Shown here piece by piece: positions 26,754 through 34,975 of a stretch of DNA of 64,000 nucleotides. The stretch covers positions 248,001 to 312,000 of the forward strand of contig JAGAON010000009.1 of NCBI GenBank assembly GCA_017623655.1. Direction: 5' to 3'. A program made the position numbers and the translations under genes. Each line of letters begins with the position of its first letter. Position 1 is the first letter of the stretch. Below the pieces are notes generated by a model. The model was given only the letters and a program-made list of their open reading frames with translations. It was not told the DNA's origin and searched no databases. This DNA is from Prevotella sp. GTDB lineage: Bacteria; Bacteroidota; Bacteroidia; Bacteroidales; Bacteroidaceae.

Positions 26754-29174
26754 TCATACCTGCCGCAAAACAGCCTTTATCCCAGTCCTAAGCACTTCCG
26801 CCTGCCTCAACACACCATCATCGGCCAGCCGGCCGATACGTTCCGGACTCAGTGACAGCAGCGCCTCTTCCTCACTGAAACCTATCATCGTAAGTGTCGG
26901 AGCGGCCTTGTGCGCCACATAAGATATGCGTTCACGGTCACAACGCCCCATCCCCTCATCGAGAATGGCCACAAGTTCCTCCATCTGTTCCCTGAAACAA
27001 CGCATTATCTCGTTCTGAGCCTCCCTGTCTCCATCGGCAAACGCCGTCAGGGCGGACAGGTCGCAACCCGTGTCAGGCGCATCATCCGCACCTTTGTCAC
27101 GCAGTCCCAATACCCGCCTCAGGCCGTCACGTCCCACCGGTTTGAACAGGCACTCGCTGAAACCTGCCGCCGACAAGCGGGGCTTTATCGCGGTGTCATG
27201 AGCCGTCATGGCCACCATATACACACCAACGCCCCCGGCTCTGACGGCCGCCGCCAACTGCTCGCCGCCCATTCCCGGCATCTCCACATCGACAAGCATG
27301 GCATCCGGACGTGACACGCGCAGCAGTTCCAGCGCCCTCTCCGCCGTCGGCACTTCCATGACACGCAGCGCAGAGCCGTCGGAAGCGACCATCCGCGACA
27401 GCAGTTCGCAGACAAGCCGCCGCTGCAACGGGTCATCATCCACCACCATTATGTCCCTCACGTTCACCGCCACCGTGGCGTTCACGTCATCATCGTCCGT
27501 CTCCTCCACGTTGCCGGTGACTATTTCCACCGGTATCTCCACCTTGAACACAGTGCCCTCGCCCTTGACGGAACGCACATTTATGGTGCCGTTGAGTTGT
27601 GAAACCAACTCTTTCGTTATCGAAAGGCCCAGTCCTGTCCCCTCGATGCCACACGCGCCGTCAAGCCGTGCGAACGCCTCGAAGATGCGTTCCGTCTCCT
27701 CCTCGGTCATGCCGACACCCGTATCAGCCATGCTGACAGCCAAAATGCCGTCCGACATACACGCGGTGACGGTGATGCCGCCCTCCGCCGTATATTTAAC
27801 CGCATTGCCTATCAGGTTCTCCAGAATCTGCCTCAGGCGCAAGGCGTCAGCCCTGCATACAGCATTGCAGCTCTCATCCACCACGCAGTGCAGCGTCAGT
27901 CCGCGCTGACACACCATCGGCCTCATGCCCTCCGCACACTCGACAATCAGCCTGCCCGCATTGAACGCCACGGGATGCAGCACCATTGCCCCCTCCTGCA
28001 TCTGCCGATGGTCGAGCAATGTCCTTACAAGCCTCAGCAGATGGTCTGCCGTGGCCTTGATATTGGACAGATATTCCGCTATGCGCCCGTTGTCATTACC
28101 CGTGGAAGCCAGTTCGTCCCTCATCAGGTCTATAAAGCCTGACACCGACGCCGCAGGTGCCTTGATGTCATGGGTGATGGTGAGCATCAGCCTCTCCGTT
28201 TCCTCCTTGGCCCGTTGCAGCCCCCTGCGGTAGCGTTCCGCACGGCGGTTGTCACGCCGGACGAGACAAAGCAGCACCGCAGCAGCAACCACAGAGATGA
28301 CACTCAGCGCCACGATGTGCGCCAACAACTCACGCCTTCCCCGGAGATCGGCGTCAAACGAAGCCTGCCTCGTGATATATTCCTCCTCACGCAAGCGGCT
28401 TATCAACTGCTGTATGCGGGCTGCCGTGGCCATGCCCGCCCGCTGTTGCCGCCATACGCTGTTACGCAGTTTCGCGTCAATATCCCTCATTTGCAGTTCC
28501 TCTTGGCTCTGTACCTCGGCCAATGCCTGCGCCACATCGCCGGCAATATCCACCGTCTGCACCGCCGTGTCGGCATGTACGGTAGTCTCCCGCCCCACCT
28601 TCACCGTGTCGTCACGTTGCTTGCGGAATGCGTCCGCCAGCCTGCGGAAGAAGCCTTTGCGGTTTCTCACCACCTCAACCGTCACCCTTGTCTCCTCCCT
28701 CCGCTGCGTACTGTCGGCCACAATGAGCACGGAATCGCCGCCTTCGCGCAGACTCCGTACCTTTTTGTCAAGCGCAGCACCCGGCTCATAGCGTGCCATT
28801 ATGCGCATAACGGCCTTGGTATTGTCGCGCATCATGGCGAAATACATTTTCAGAGAGTCTATCCTGCCGGTGAGGCGGCCGTCCGTAACCCGGTCAAGGC
28901 TGTCGGCTATGCTTATCGCCGCACTGACGTGGCGGTCAAAACTGTCCCATTTGTCCACGTTCATACATATTGACCGCTCGGCGTTTCCGGCCTGCATATA
29001 ACAGTAAACCAAACTGTCCATAAGGCTGCGGCGGCATACATACATACGTTCTGCCTCCGATGCCTGCGTCAACACACGGCTGTTGCCGCCGACAAGCCAT
29101 ACGGCCACGGCCATAATGGAGATTATCAGCACATAGCCCAACGCCACTTTCGCTGTCATATAATTTCTCTGCAT
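26754..29174 (-). CDS. Hybrid sensor histidine kinase with receiver and Hpt domains
   Basis: An 806-residue membrane kinase. Transmembrane helix at about 8-28; periplasmic sensor region to about 280, with a coiled helical region; second helix (LAHIVALSVISVVAAAVLLCLV) about 285-306. HisKA motif 'LTITHDIKAPAAS' has the phosphorylated His (about 335). The ATPase has 'ENLIGNAVKYT', 'DTGVGM' and 'GTGLGLSITK'. A receiver follows with Asp in 'LVDVEMPGMGG' (about 629), then an Hpt domain with 'VAHKAAPTLTMIG' (His about 755). It carries the first three steps of a phosphorelay; the NtrC-type regulator upstream on the same strand is the likely target. RteA has a similar role, but identity with it is not claimed. 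Confidence 0.95.
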   Translation of the reverse strand: MQRNYMTAKVALGYVLIISIMAVAVWLVGGNSRVLTQASEAERMYVCRRSLMDSLVYCYMQAGNAERSICMNVDKWDSFDRHVSAAISIADSLDRVTDGRLTGRIDSLKMYFAMMRDNTKAVMRIMARYEPGAALDKKVRSLREGGDSVLIVADSTQRREETRVTVEVVRNRKGFFRRLADAFRKQRDDTVKVGRETTVHADTAVQTVDIAGDVAQALAEVQSQEELQMRDIDAKLRNSVWRQQRAGMATAARIQQLISRLREEEYITRQASFDADLRGRRELLAHIVALSVISVVAAAVLLCLVRRDNRRAERYRRGLQRAKEETERLMLTITHDIKAPAASVSGFIDLMRDELASTGNDNGRIAEYLSNIKATADHLLRLVRTLLDHRQMQEGAMVLHPVAFNAGRLIVECAEGMRPMVCQRGLTLHCVVDESCNAVCRADALRLRQILENLIGNAVKYTAEGGITVTACMSDGILAVSMADTGVGMTEEETERIFEAFARLDGACGIEGTGLGLSITKELVSQLNGTINVRSVKGEGTVFKVEIPVEIVTGNVEETDDDDVNATVAVNVRDIMVVDDDPLQRRLVCELLSRMVASDGSALRVMEVPTAERALELLRVSRPDAMLVDVEMPGMGGEQLAAAVRAGGVGVYMVAMTAHDTAIKPRLSAAGFSECLFKPVGRDGLRRVLGLRDKGADDAPDTGCDLSALTAFADGDREAQNEIMRCFREQMEELVAILDEGMGRCDRERISYVAHKAAPTLTMIGFSEEEALLSLSPERIGRLADDGVLRQAEVLRTGIKAVLRQV

Positions 29175-29199
29175 CCGTCTTACTGTTGTTACTTCCCTG

Positions 29200-29207
29200 C
29201 AAAGTTA
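29200..29207 (-). promoter_or_regulatory. Promoter -7 element of the hybrid kinase gene
   Basis: Read on the minus strand: TAACTTTG, followed by CAGGG. The transcript start would lie about 20 nt before the kinase ATG at 29174. No sigma-54-like sequence is seen here, so the kinase gene appears to have its own housekeeping promoter. Confidence 0.7.
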
Positions 29208-29289
29208 GTCTTTTTTTCCCAATATAAAGGACTTCCGCGCCACAAAAAATGCCGGTGCCGTCATAAGCACGCAGACCTCACACTACGTA

Positions 29290-29331
29290 AAAGGGAGGAA
29301 AGACAGGTGTTGAACCCTCATTCCTCCCTTT
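29290..29331. terminator. Stem-loop, probable bidirectional terminator
   Basis: AAAGGGAGGAA at 29290-29300 pairs with TTCCTCCCTTT at 29321-29331 (11 bp). It lies between the small repeat protein gene and the kinase gene, just after the first and before the second on the minus strand. It separates their transcription units. Confidence 0.7.
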
Positions 29332-29399
29332 GTGAACATTAAGGTATATACGAATCAAAAAGTCTTGGCTATATCGTTATTCCGTATTTTTTGCATCCC

Positions 29400-29696
29400 T
29401 TACGCCACGTTGCTTGCCGGCTTTGCCTTAACGGTGTCGGTCTTTACGGTGTCCGCTTTCTCCGGTTCCACCATGGCTGTCTCTGCCTTTACGGCCGCAG
29501 TCTTCACGGTATCAGACTTTATCGTGTCTGACTTCTCCGGCTCCGCCATGGCTGTTTCCGCCTTTACGGTGGCAGCCTTCACGGTATCTGTCTTGACGGT
29601 GTCGGCCTTTTCCGGTTCAGCGAAAGATGTCGCGGCGAAAGAGTTTGTTGACATTGCCGCAAGAACTGCTACGAGTGCGATTACTGATTTCTTCAT
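29400..29696 (-). CDS. Small secreted protein with 25-residue tandem repeats
   Basis: A 98-residue protein: signal peptide MKKSVIALVAVLAAMSTNSFA, then two 25-residue repeats (AEPEKADTVKTDTVKAATVK..ETAM and AEPEKSDTIKSDTVKTAAVK..ETAM) and a partial third. It is rich in Lys, Thr, Val, Ala and Glu, and has no Cys. I do not recognise a family. It is preceded by a near-ideal sigma-54 promoter (29780-29794) and adjacent palindromic sites, and lies directly downstream of the sigma-54 activator gene, so it is the probable target of the local phosphorelay. Function unknown. A plus-strand frame over the same bases is a mirror of the repeats and is not a gene. Confidence 0.85.
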   Translation of the reverse strand: MKKSVIALVAVLAAMSTNSFAATSFAEPEKADTVKTDTVKAATVKAETAMAEPEKSDTIKSDTVKTAAVKAETAMVEPEKADTVKTDTVKAKPASNVA

Positions 29697-29779
29697 TTTT
29701 GTGTAGTTTTATTAGTTAATATTTGTTCTGTTCAGGTTGCCTTTGCCATGCTGTGGCACGCAAGCCACAAAGGATAAGG

Positions 29780-29794
29780 GCAACATACGTGCCA
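29780..29794 (-). promoter_or_regulatory. Sigma-54 (RpoN) promoter, -24/-12
   Basis: On the minus strand the sequence is TGGCACG-TATG-TTGC, matching the sigma-54 consensus TGGCACG-N4-TTGC at all defined bases. Transcription would start near 29768, leaving a leader of about 70 nt before the small repeat protein (29696). A GTGGC/GCCAC hairpin sits in that leader near 29753-29768. Confidence 0.85.
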
Positions 29795-29877
29795 ACAACT
29801 GGCGGCGAATGCACCACCATAAGGCTAAAATATTAATAATAAGAACTATACAATATCATCCCGACTCTATGTATTTT

Positions 29878-29937
29878 CACACTCACTATGTGGAAAGTGT
29901 GTATCAAGTGTGGAATGCGTGTGGAATTATTCCACAC
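29878..29937. promoter_or_regulatory. Palindromic candidate binding sites for the sigma-54 activator
   Basis: GTGTGGAATTATTCCACAC (29919-29937) is a perfect 9-bp-arm palindrome. Adjacent half-sites at 29878-29901 (CACACT ... AGTGTG) and 29908-29916 (GTGTGGAAT) resemble it. They lie about 85-160 bp upstream of the sigma-54 promoter, the usual position for activator-binding sites. Confidence 0.75.
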
Positions 29938-30011
29938 TTTCCGCTACGCAGGCGGCAGTCCCCGCCGGAGCTGTCCGCGTCATGTCACGCCGCACGCCAA
30001 GGCAAGAGAAA

Positions 30012-31400
30012 TCAGTCTATGCCGTAGCGTGCCATCTTATTGTATATCGTCTTGCGGTCAATCCCCAACAGCTGTGCCGCCTTCGACTTGTTACCTCCGG
30101 TCTCCCTCAGCGCCTTCTCTATCCTCACCCGCTCCTCATCGGCGTCACGCAAGGGTCTGTTCACCGCCACACGGTCGGTAACCGGTTCGGAAGACACTGT
30201 CTGCAACGCCGCTTCCAAGTCCTCCGCGGTGATGTAAGTGCCCTGCGCCGTCAGTACGACACGCCTCACCACATTGCGCATCTCACGCAGGTTTCCCGGC
30301 CACGGATAGCGCATCATCATCTCTTCGGCCATGGTGTCAAAACCTTTCACGTCGCGTGACAACTGCTCATTGGCGCAATTCAGGAAATGCCCGGCAAACA
30401 GCATGATGTCAGTTCCCCGCTCTTTAAGCGGAGGCATATTGACCGTGAACTCGTTGATGCGGTGATACAGGTCTTCACGGAACGTGCCGTCAGCCACCTG
30501 CCGGCGCAGGTTTCCGTTGGTGGCGCATACAAGGCGTATATCGACCTCCACCTCACGCATGGCTCCGACAGGGCGTATTCTGCGCTCCTGCAATGCGCGG
30601 AGCAGCTGAACCTGCACGTCATAGCTGAGGTTTCCCACCTCGTCGAGAAACAGGGTTCCGCCCGCCGCAGCCTCAAAAGCGCCGGTTTTGTCGCTGTCCG
30701 CACCCGTGAACGCTCCCTTGACGTGCCCGAAAAACTCTGATGCCGCCACGTCCTTGGGCACTGCGCCGCAGTCAAGAGCCACGAAAGGCCCCGCCGCACG
30801 ACGGCTCAGTCCGTGTATTCTGCGGGCCACATACTCCTTGCCGGTGCCGCTGGCGCCGAGTATCAACACCGACATCGGCGTAGGGGCGACAAGTTCCACC
30901 ATACGATACAGCTGCCGCGAAGCGTCACTCTCGCCCTCTATGCAGTCCTCCAAGCCATTCATGCCGCTCTTTCCGCCATTCCCTTTCGCCGCCGGCCGCC
31001 CCGCGACCGGCCGGTCGGGCGCAACGTGAGAAGCCAGTGCGTCATTGATTTTCTCAAGCAGCATATCCGGCTGGCAAGGCTTGGATATATAGTCACGCGC
31101 CCCCTTTTTCATGGCGGTCACGGCATTCTGTATCTCCGCATAGCTCGTCATCATGATGAAAGGTATGCACACCCCGCTGCGGTTCATCCACTCCAACAGG
31201 AAAAGCCCGTCGTGGTCAGGCAGACGGAGGTCGCTAAGCACAAGGTCAAAGCCATCCCCTTGCACGGCACCGCTAAGTATATGCACGGCATCCGACACAC
31301 GCCCCGCCAGTTCAACGGCAAAACCGCGCCTGCCAAGCCATGTCTTCATCATCGTGCCGTATGTAATGTCATCCTCGACTATCAATATTCTTTTTTTCAT
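30012..31400 (-). CDS. NtrC-family sigma-54-dependent response regulator
   Basis: A 462-residue regulator. Receiver domain from residue 1 ('MKKRILIVEDDITYG', phosphoacceptor Asp in 'LVLSDLRLPDHDG' about 57). The AAA+ domain has Walker A 'GASGTGKEYVA' (about 183), the sigma-54 contact loop GAFTGA (about 230) and 'GGTLFLDEVGNLSYDVQ'. The C-terminal Fis-type helix-turn-helix reads 'NKSKAAQLLGIDRKTIYNKM'. I chose the ATG at 31400, at the receiver, over an upstream in-frame ATG at 31463. It should activate sigma-54 promoters, including the one at 29780, after phosphorelay from the hybrid kinase. Confidence 0.95.
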   Translation of the reverse strand: MKKRILIVEDDITYGTMMKTWLGRRGFAVELAGRVSDAVHILSGAVQGDGFDLVLSDLRLPDHDGLFLLEWMNRSGVCIPFIMMTSYAEIQNAVTAMKKGARDYISKPCQPDMLLEKINDALASHVAPDRPVAGRPAAKGNGGKSGMNGLEDCIEGESDASRQLYRMVELVAPTPMSVLILGASGTGKEYVARRIHGLSRRAAGPFVALDCGAVPKDVAASEFFGHVKGAFTGADSDKTGAFEAAAGGTLFLDEVGNLSYDVQVQLLRALQERRIRPVGAMREVEVDIRLVCATNGNLRRQVADGTFREDLYHRINEFTVNMPPLKERGTDIMLFAGHFLNCANEQLSRDVKGFDTMAEEMMMRYPWPGNLREMRNVVRRVVLTAQGTYITAEDLEAALQTVSSEPVTDRVAVNRPLRDADEERVRIEKALRETGGNKSKAAQLLGIDRKTIYNKMARYGID

Positions 31401-31432
31401 ATACCGTAAAGCTTCCACCTTGATTTTCACGG

Positions 31433-31440
31433 CAAAAGTA
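31433..31440 (-). promoter_or_regulatory. Promoter -7 element of the NtrC-type regulator gene
   Basis: Minus strand TACTTTTG, followed by CCG, matches TAnnTTTG and would start transcription about 30 nt before the ATG at 31400. This supports 31400 as the start, because the longer frame would begin upstream of this promoter. Confidence 0.7.
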
Positions 31441-31605
31441 ATAAAATTATCCCGATACGCCAAGCGTAAAGGTTATTTTTGCAATATTTCCCGCCAAATG
31501 GGAAAAGGCATGGCACTACAGCCCGCATTGCATCAAGGTGTGTGATAATTATTACGCTTTGCTCGTTTTCCTAATGAATTTCAGTAGGTTCTCATGATTT
31601 TTTTG

Positions 31606-31613
31606 TACTTTTG
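31606..31613 (+). promoter_or_regulatory. Promoter -7 element of the AlbA_2 gene
   Basis: TACTTTTG followed by CATCG, with T-rich sequence about 20 nt upstream. The leader to the ATG at 31756 would be about 137 nt. Together with the divergent promoter at 31433 it accounts for most signals in the 355-bp gap. Confidence 0.65.
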
Positions 31614-31755
31614 CATCGAAAACAATATCTTTTTATAGAAAAAGGGAATAGGGCTACTGCATGAGTAAGCAACACCATATAGCCTGATGCAAGGAATTTC
31701 TTACATAATAGAACATAGATGCAGGCATACTACTAAACCCCAAAACATTCAGACA

Positions 31756-33360
31756 ATGAGCGAAACAGATATTATCCGACAGATAAAACTGGGTGAGACC
31801 AGTAAGGTGCAGTTCAAAGAACGGCTTCTTGACAACTATGACATCGGTTGCGAACTGGTGGCATTCAGCAATGCGCATGGCGGTATGTTGATTGTTGGCG
31901 TAAAGGATAAGACCGGGAATGTAAATCCGTTGTCATATCAGGAAGCACAGGAAACTACCAGTTTGCTTGGCAACATCGCATCAGAGAATGTTGTTCCCTC
32001 CATCCTTGTTGACGTGAAAACAGTACCAGTGGATGGCGGCAGTATTGTTGTGGCTCACATCAAAGAAGGAGTAAATAAGCCGTACCACGACAATCGTGGC
32101 ATAGTATGGGTGAAAAACGGTGCCGACAAGCGCAAAGTGTTTGACAACGCCGAGCTTGCCGAGATGATGACCGACTGCGGAAGTTTTTCGCCTGATGAAG
32201 CAGGAGTGAGGGATGCCACCATTAAGGATTTGGACGAAAACACCATCAAGACCTTTCTCGGCAACAAGTTTGAAAAAGCACTTGCAATGAAAGGTTTGGT
32301 AGGCGACACCTTCCGCGAAGCCTCTTTGGATGCAGTATGTTCAACTATCGTTAGCGGTCACAACGGAGAGAAATTACTTCGCAACCTGCGTTTTATCCGT
32401 CCCGATGGTAAAATCACAGTGGCTGCGATGCTACTGTTTGGCAAATACACCCAGCGTTGGCTTCCCGTAATGACCGCAAAGTGCATCTGTTTTGTGGGCA
32501 ACAATCTTGGCGGCACACAGTTTCGTGACAAAGTAAATGAAGCAGATATTGAGGGTAATCTGCTTCATCAGTTTGAGACCATCATGGATTTCTTTACCCG
32601 TAATCTACATAACATACAGGTGGGCGAAGAGTTTAACTCGAAAGGAGTGCTGGAGATTCCCTACACCAGCCTTGTAGAGTTTACCGTGAATGCTTTGGTG
32701 CACCGTTCGCTGAACGCAAAAGCCCCTATCCGTATCTTCATATTTGACGACAGGGTGGAGATACACAGTCCCGGTACACTGCCCAACGGACTTACAGTGG
32801 ATGACATTGTCGTAGGCACATCCATGCCACGCAATATGTTCCTCTTCACTAACGCAATTCATCTGCTCCCCTACACTGGAGCAGGTAGTGGTATGCTCCG
32901 CGCCTTGTCGGAGAATCTGAAAGTCTCGTTCACCAATAACGACAGGAGTAATGAGTTTGTGATTACCATAAACAGGCAGGGAAGTAGCCAAAGCAAGGAT
33001 TACTTAGATACAAGACTTAGACACTCTGACACAGAAGCGGGTACTAACTCTGACACATTCAACACCGACTCCGACACTGAACTTAGATACTCTGACACTA
33101 ATTGGAGAACAAACTCTGACAACTCCAACGCTAACTCTGACACCAAGCGTCTTAAAATAACAAATAAGCAGAGAGATATAATAAACTTCTGCAGCGTGCC
33201 ACGTAGCAGTAAGGAAATCCTTGAAAGGGCCGGTGTGACATACCATAGCAAGAATATACAGACATATATTATGTCACTTGTCGAGGCCGGTTATCTTGAG
33301 ATGACCAATCCGGAGCATCCCACTGCCAGTAATCAGAAATATAGGAGAAGTAAAATATGA
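31756..33360 (+). CDS. AlbA_2-domain/ATPase transcriptional regulator-like protein
   Basis: A protein of 534 residues from the ATG at 31756 (an in-frame ATG at 31687 would add 23). N-terminal AlbA_2 (Schlafen-like) domain with 'KVQFKERLLDNYDIGCELVA' and 'SNAHGGMLIVGVKDK'. The middle part is HATPase_c_4-like ('VEFTVNALVHRS', 'IFDDRVEIHSPGTLPNG', 'GSGMLRAL'). A linker of repeated SDT-type words (about 415-465) leads to a C-terminal winged-helix ('NFCSVPRSSKEILERAGVTY'). Members are called ATP-binding or RecG-like regulators and are often near defence or mobile genes; their activity is poorly known. The 3' end lies in a 72-bp tandem duplication. Confidence 0.85.
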   Translation: MSETDIIRQIKLGETSKVQFKERLLDNYDIGCELVAFSNAHGGMLIVGVKDKTGNVNPLSYQEAQETTSLLGNIASENVVPSILVDVKTVPVDGGSIVVAHIKEGVNKPYHDNRGIVWVKNGADKRKVFDNAELAEMMTDCGSFSPDEAGVRDATIKDLDENTIKTFLGNKFEKALAMKGLVGDTFREASLDAVCSTIVSGHNGEKLLRNLRFIRPDGKITVAAMLLFGKYTQRWLPVMTAKCICFVGNNLGGTQFRDKVNEADIEGNLLHQFETIMDFFTRNLHNIQVGEEFNSKGVLEIPYTSLVEFTVNALVHRSLNAKAPIRIFIFDDRVEIHSPGTLPNGLTVDDIVVGTSMPRNMFLFTNAIHLLPYTGAGSGMLRALSENLKVSFTNNDRSNEFVITINRQGSSQSKDYLDTRLRHSDTEAGTNSDTFNTDSDTELRYSDTNWRTNSDNSNANSDTKRLKITNKQRDIINFCSVPRSSKEILERAGVTYHSKNIQTYIMSLVEAGYLEMTNPEHPTASNQKYRRSKI

Positions 33361-33443
33361 GGTTTCTTCCAGATGACCAATCCGGAGCATCCCACTGCCA
33401 GTAATCAGAAATATAGGAGAAGTAAAATATGAGGTTTCTTCCA
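33300..33443. repeat. Perfect 72-bp tandem duplication at the 3' end of the AlbA_2 gene
   Basis: 33300-33371 is repeated base for base at 33372-33443. The unit covers the last 19 codons, the stop and 12 nt beyond. The stop in copy one is kept, so the second copy is untranslated. Perfect identity indicates a recent event. Confidence 0.9.
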
Positions 33444-33500
33444 AATCAAATTTAATGTTAAAAATAACGCATTTTATGATGCCGGCCAAACTATTTTTAT

Positions 33501-33508
33501 TACATTTG
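33501..33508 (+). promoter_or_regulatory. Promoter -7 element of the first Sel1/T9SS gene
   Basis: TACATTTG followed by CAC. The leader that follows (about 33509-33570) is closely similar to that of the Wzy-like gene at 36129, including CCTAAATC, GGC.GTA, GCCGG and AACCTAACCTTTATGACAT at the start codon. Confidence 0.7.
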
Positions 33509-33570
33509 CACTTGAATCCTAAATCTGTAAGGCAGTACAAAAGTGCCGGCCCGATGCAAACCTAACCTTT

Positions 33571-34968
33571 ATGACATTCTCAAAAGAAACGCTTGTTCTA
33601 TATTTAGTCATGGCCGCTACCTGCCTTGGGACATCCCAAACGTTTGCCCAGCCAAGACACTCCGAGACAGACCGTGCCGTAAACGTCTTGAAAAGCAATA
33701 AGACGGACAGGACACGCCAACGGAATGTGACGGCATGGGAGGAGGATGCGGCTAACGGCTCACCCTACGCCATGCACAAGCTCGGTCTCGCTTATGCGGG
33801 CGGACGTGGAGTGGAGTGTGACTCCGCAAAGGCGGTGTATTGGCTGGAAAAAGCGGGAAATCGCGGCTATGTAAATGCGTATCATGAGCTTGGCTTCGTA
33901 TTCAAGTACCCCAAATGTGGCATGAGGCAGGATTTTGAACGGGCATACCATTACTTCTGCATAGGGGCAAAGCGCGGCTCTGTGGCGTGCATATATGACA
34001 AGGGGTTCATGCTTTATAAAGGACTGGGATGCAAACAGGACTACAAGAATGCGGTAAAATGCTTTAAGACAGCGGCAAACCGTGGCAGCAAACCGTCGCT
34101 GTATATGCTGGGGCTTTGCTACCGCAACGGTTACGGAGTGGGCAAGAATCTCAAAAAGGCATATAAATACCTCAAACGCTCTGCGGCCTTGGGATACAGG
34201 GATGCGCGTGAAGAGTTGGAACGCAGTAACGAAGAGACTTATCTGCATGAAGCGATGGCTGGCAGTCCGGACTATTCGTATGTTACAAGCAAGACGCCGG
34301 ATGTACCCTCCGTGGTAAACGATACAGGTATGATAGCCGGAAACTATCATGGCTATCTGGTAATGTATGACTGGAGCGGACAGTTCCTGCTTGGCGAGAA
34401 ACCTCTGATAATGAGTGTAAACAAGACATGGAACGGAGTAGATGGCTTTATTGTTATCGGTGTAGATACTGTGCCTTTTCATGCGAAAGTGACATCCGAT
34501 AACAGGCTCAAGTTTGAGAAAGGCAGCGTGAAGTTTCGCGAAAGGTATTCGCATAGCCATAAGGCGAATTACCGCATGGAGGATATGGTGTTTGACGCTT
34601 GGACTGACAAGATATGCGGCAGGCTCAACCTCTACTCTCTTACACAGCAAGAACCGGAGCGCCCCATGTATTTCGAGCTCAGCCGTAACGAAGCGAACAG
34701 CGGCACAAACGGAAGACAGCATGACGGCGTTAACATTACGCCCAATCCTTTCAAGACGACATTTACAGCCACATTTGAACTTCAAAATGATGCGGACGTG
34801 CAAGTTTGGGTCTTCAACACTTCCGGCATGATGGAATGGCAAAAAGACCTTGGGCATTTAGAGACTGGCAGGCATGAGATTGCATTGTCACCCGATATAA
34901 GACCCGGCAAATATATTATGAACATCAAGGCAGGCAGGCAAAACCTGCATGTGATAATAAGTAAGTAA
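33571..34968 (+). CDS. Secreted Sel1-repeat protein with T9SS-type C-terminal tail (copy 1)
   Basis: A 465-residue protein: signal peptide (to about residue 27), four Sel1 repeats (about 65-220; for example 'YAMHKLGLAYAGGRGVECD'), a beta region containing 'YLVMYDWSGQFLLGEKPL', and a C-terminal Por-secretion-type sorting domain ('ITPNPFKTTFTATFEL' ... 'GKYIMNIKAGRQNLHVIISK'). It should cross the outer membrane by the type 9 system. Paralogues lie at 38852 and 44819. Unlike them, it is followed by a convergent AraC gene 7 bp away rather than an effector gene. Confidence 0.88.
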   Translation: MTFSKETLVLYLVMAATCLGTSQTFAQPRHSETDRAVNVLKSNKTDRTRQRNVTAWEEDAANGSPYAMHKLGLAYAGGRGVECDSAKAVYWLEKAGNRGYVNAYHELGFVFKYPKCGMRQDFERAYHYFCIGAKRGSVACIYDKGFMLYKGLGCKQDYKNAVKCFKTAANRGSKPSLYMLGLCYRNGYGVGKNLKKAYKYLKRSAALGYRDAREELERSNEETYLHEAMAGSPDYSYVTSKTPDVPSVVNDTGMIAGNYHGYLVMYDWSGQFLLGEKPLIMSVNKTWNGVDGFIVIGVDTVPFHAKVTSDNRLKFEKGSVKFRERYSHSHKANYRMEDMVFDAWTDKICGRLNLYSLTQQEPERPMYFELSRNEANSGTNGRQHDGVNITPNPFKTTFTATFELQNDADVQVWVFNTSGMMEWQKDLGHLETGRHEIALSPDIRPGKYIMNIKAGRQNLHVIISK

Positions 34969-34975
34969 ACAAGAT

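Noticed and set aside
29332-29706. Plus-strand frame of Ser/Val/Thr repeats opposite the small repeat protein
   Set aside because: The minus strand has the signal peptide, the regular Lys/Glu repeats and the sigma-54 promoter; the plus frame is only the mirror of the DNA repeats.
31401-31463. N-terminal extension of the NtrC-type regulator
   Set aside because: It starts upstream of the promoter at 31433-31440 and adds residues before the receiver that the family lacks.
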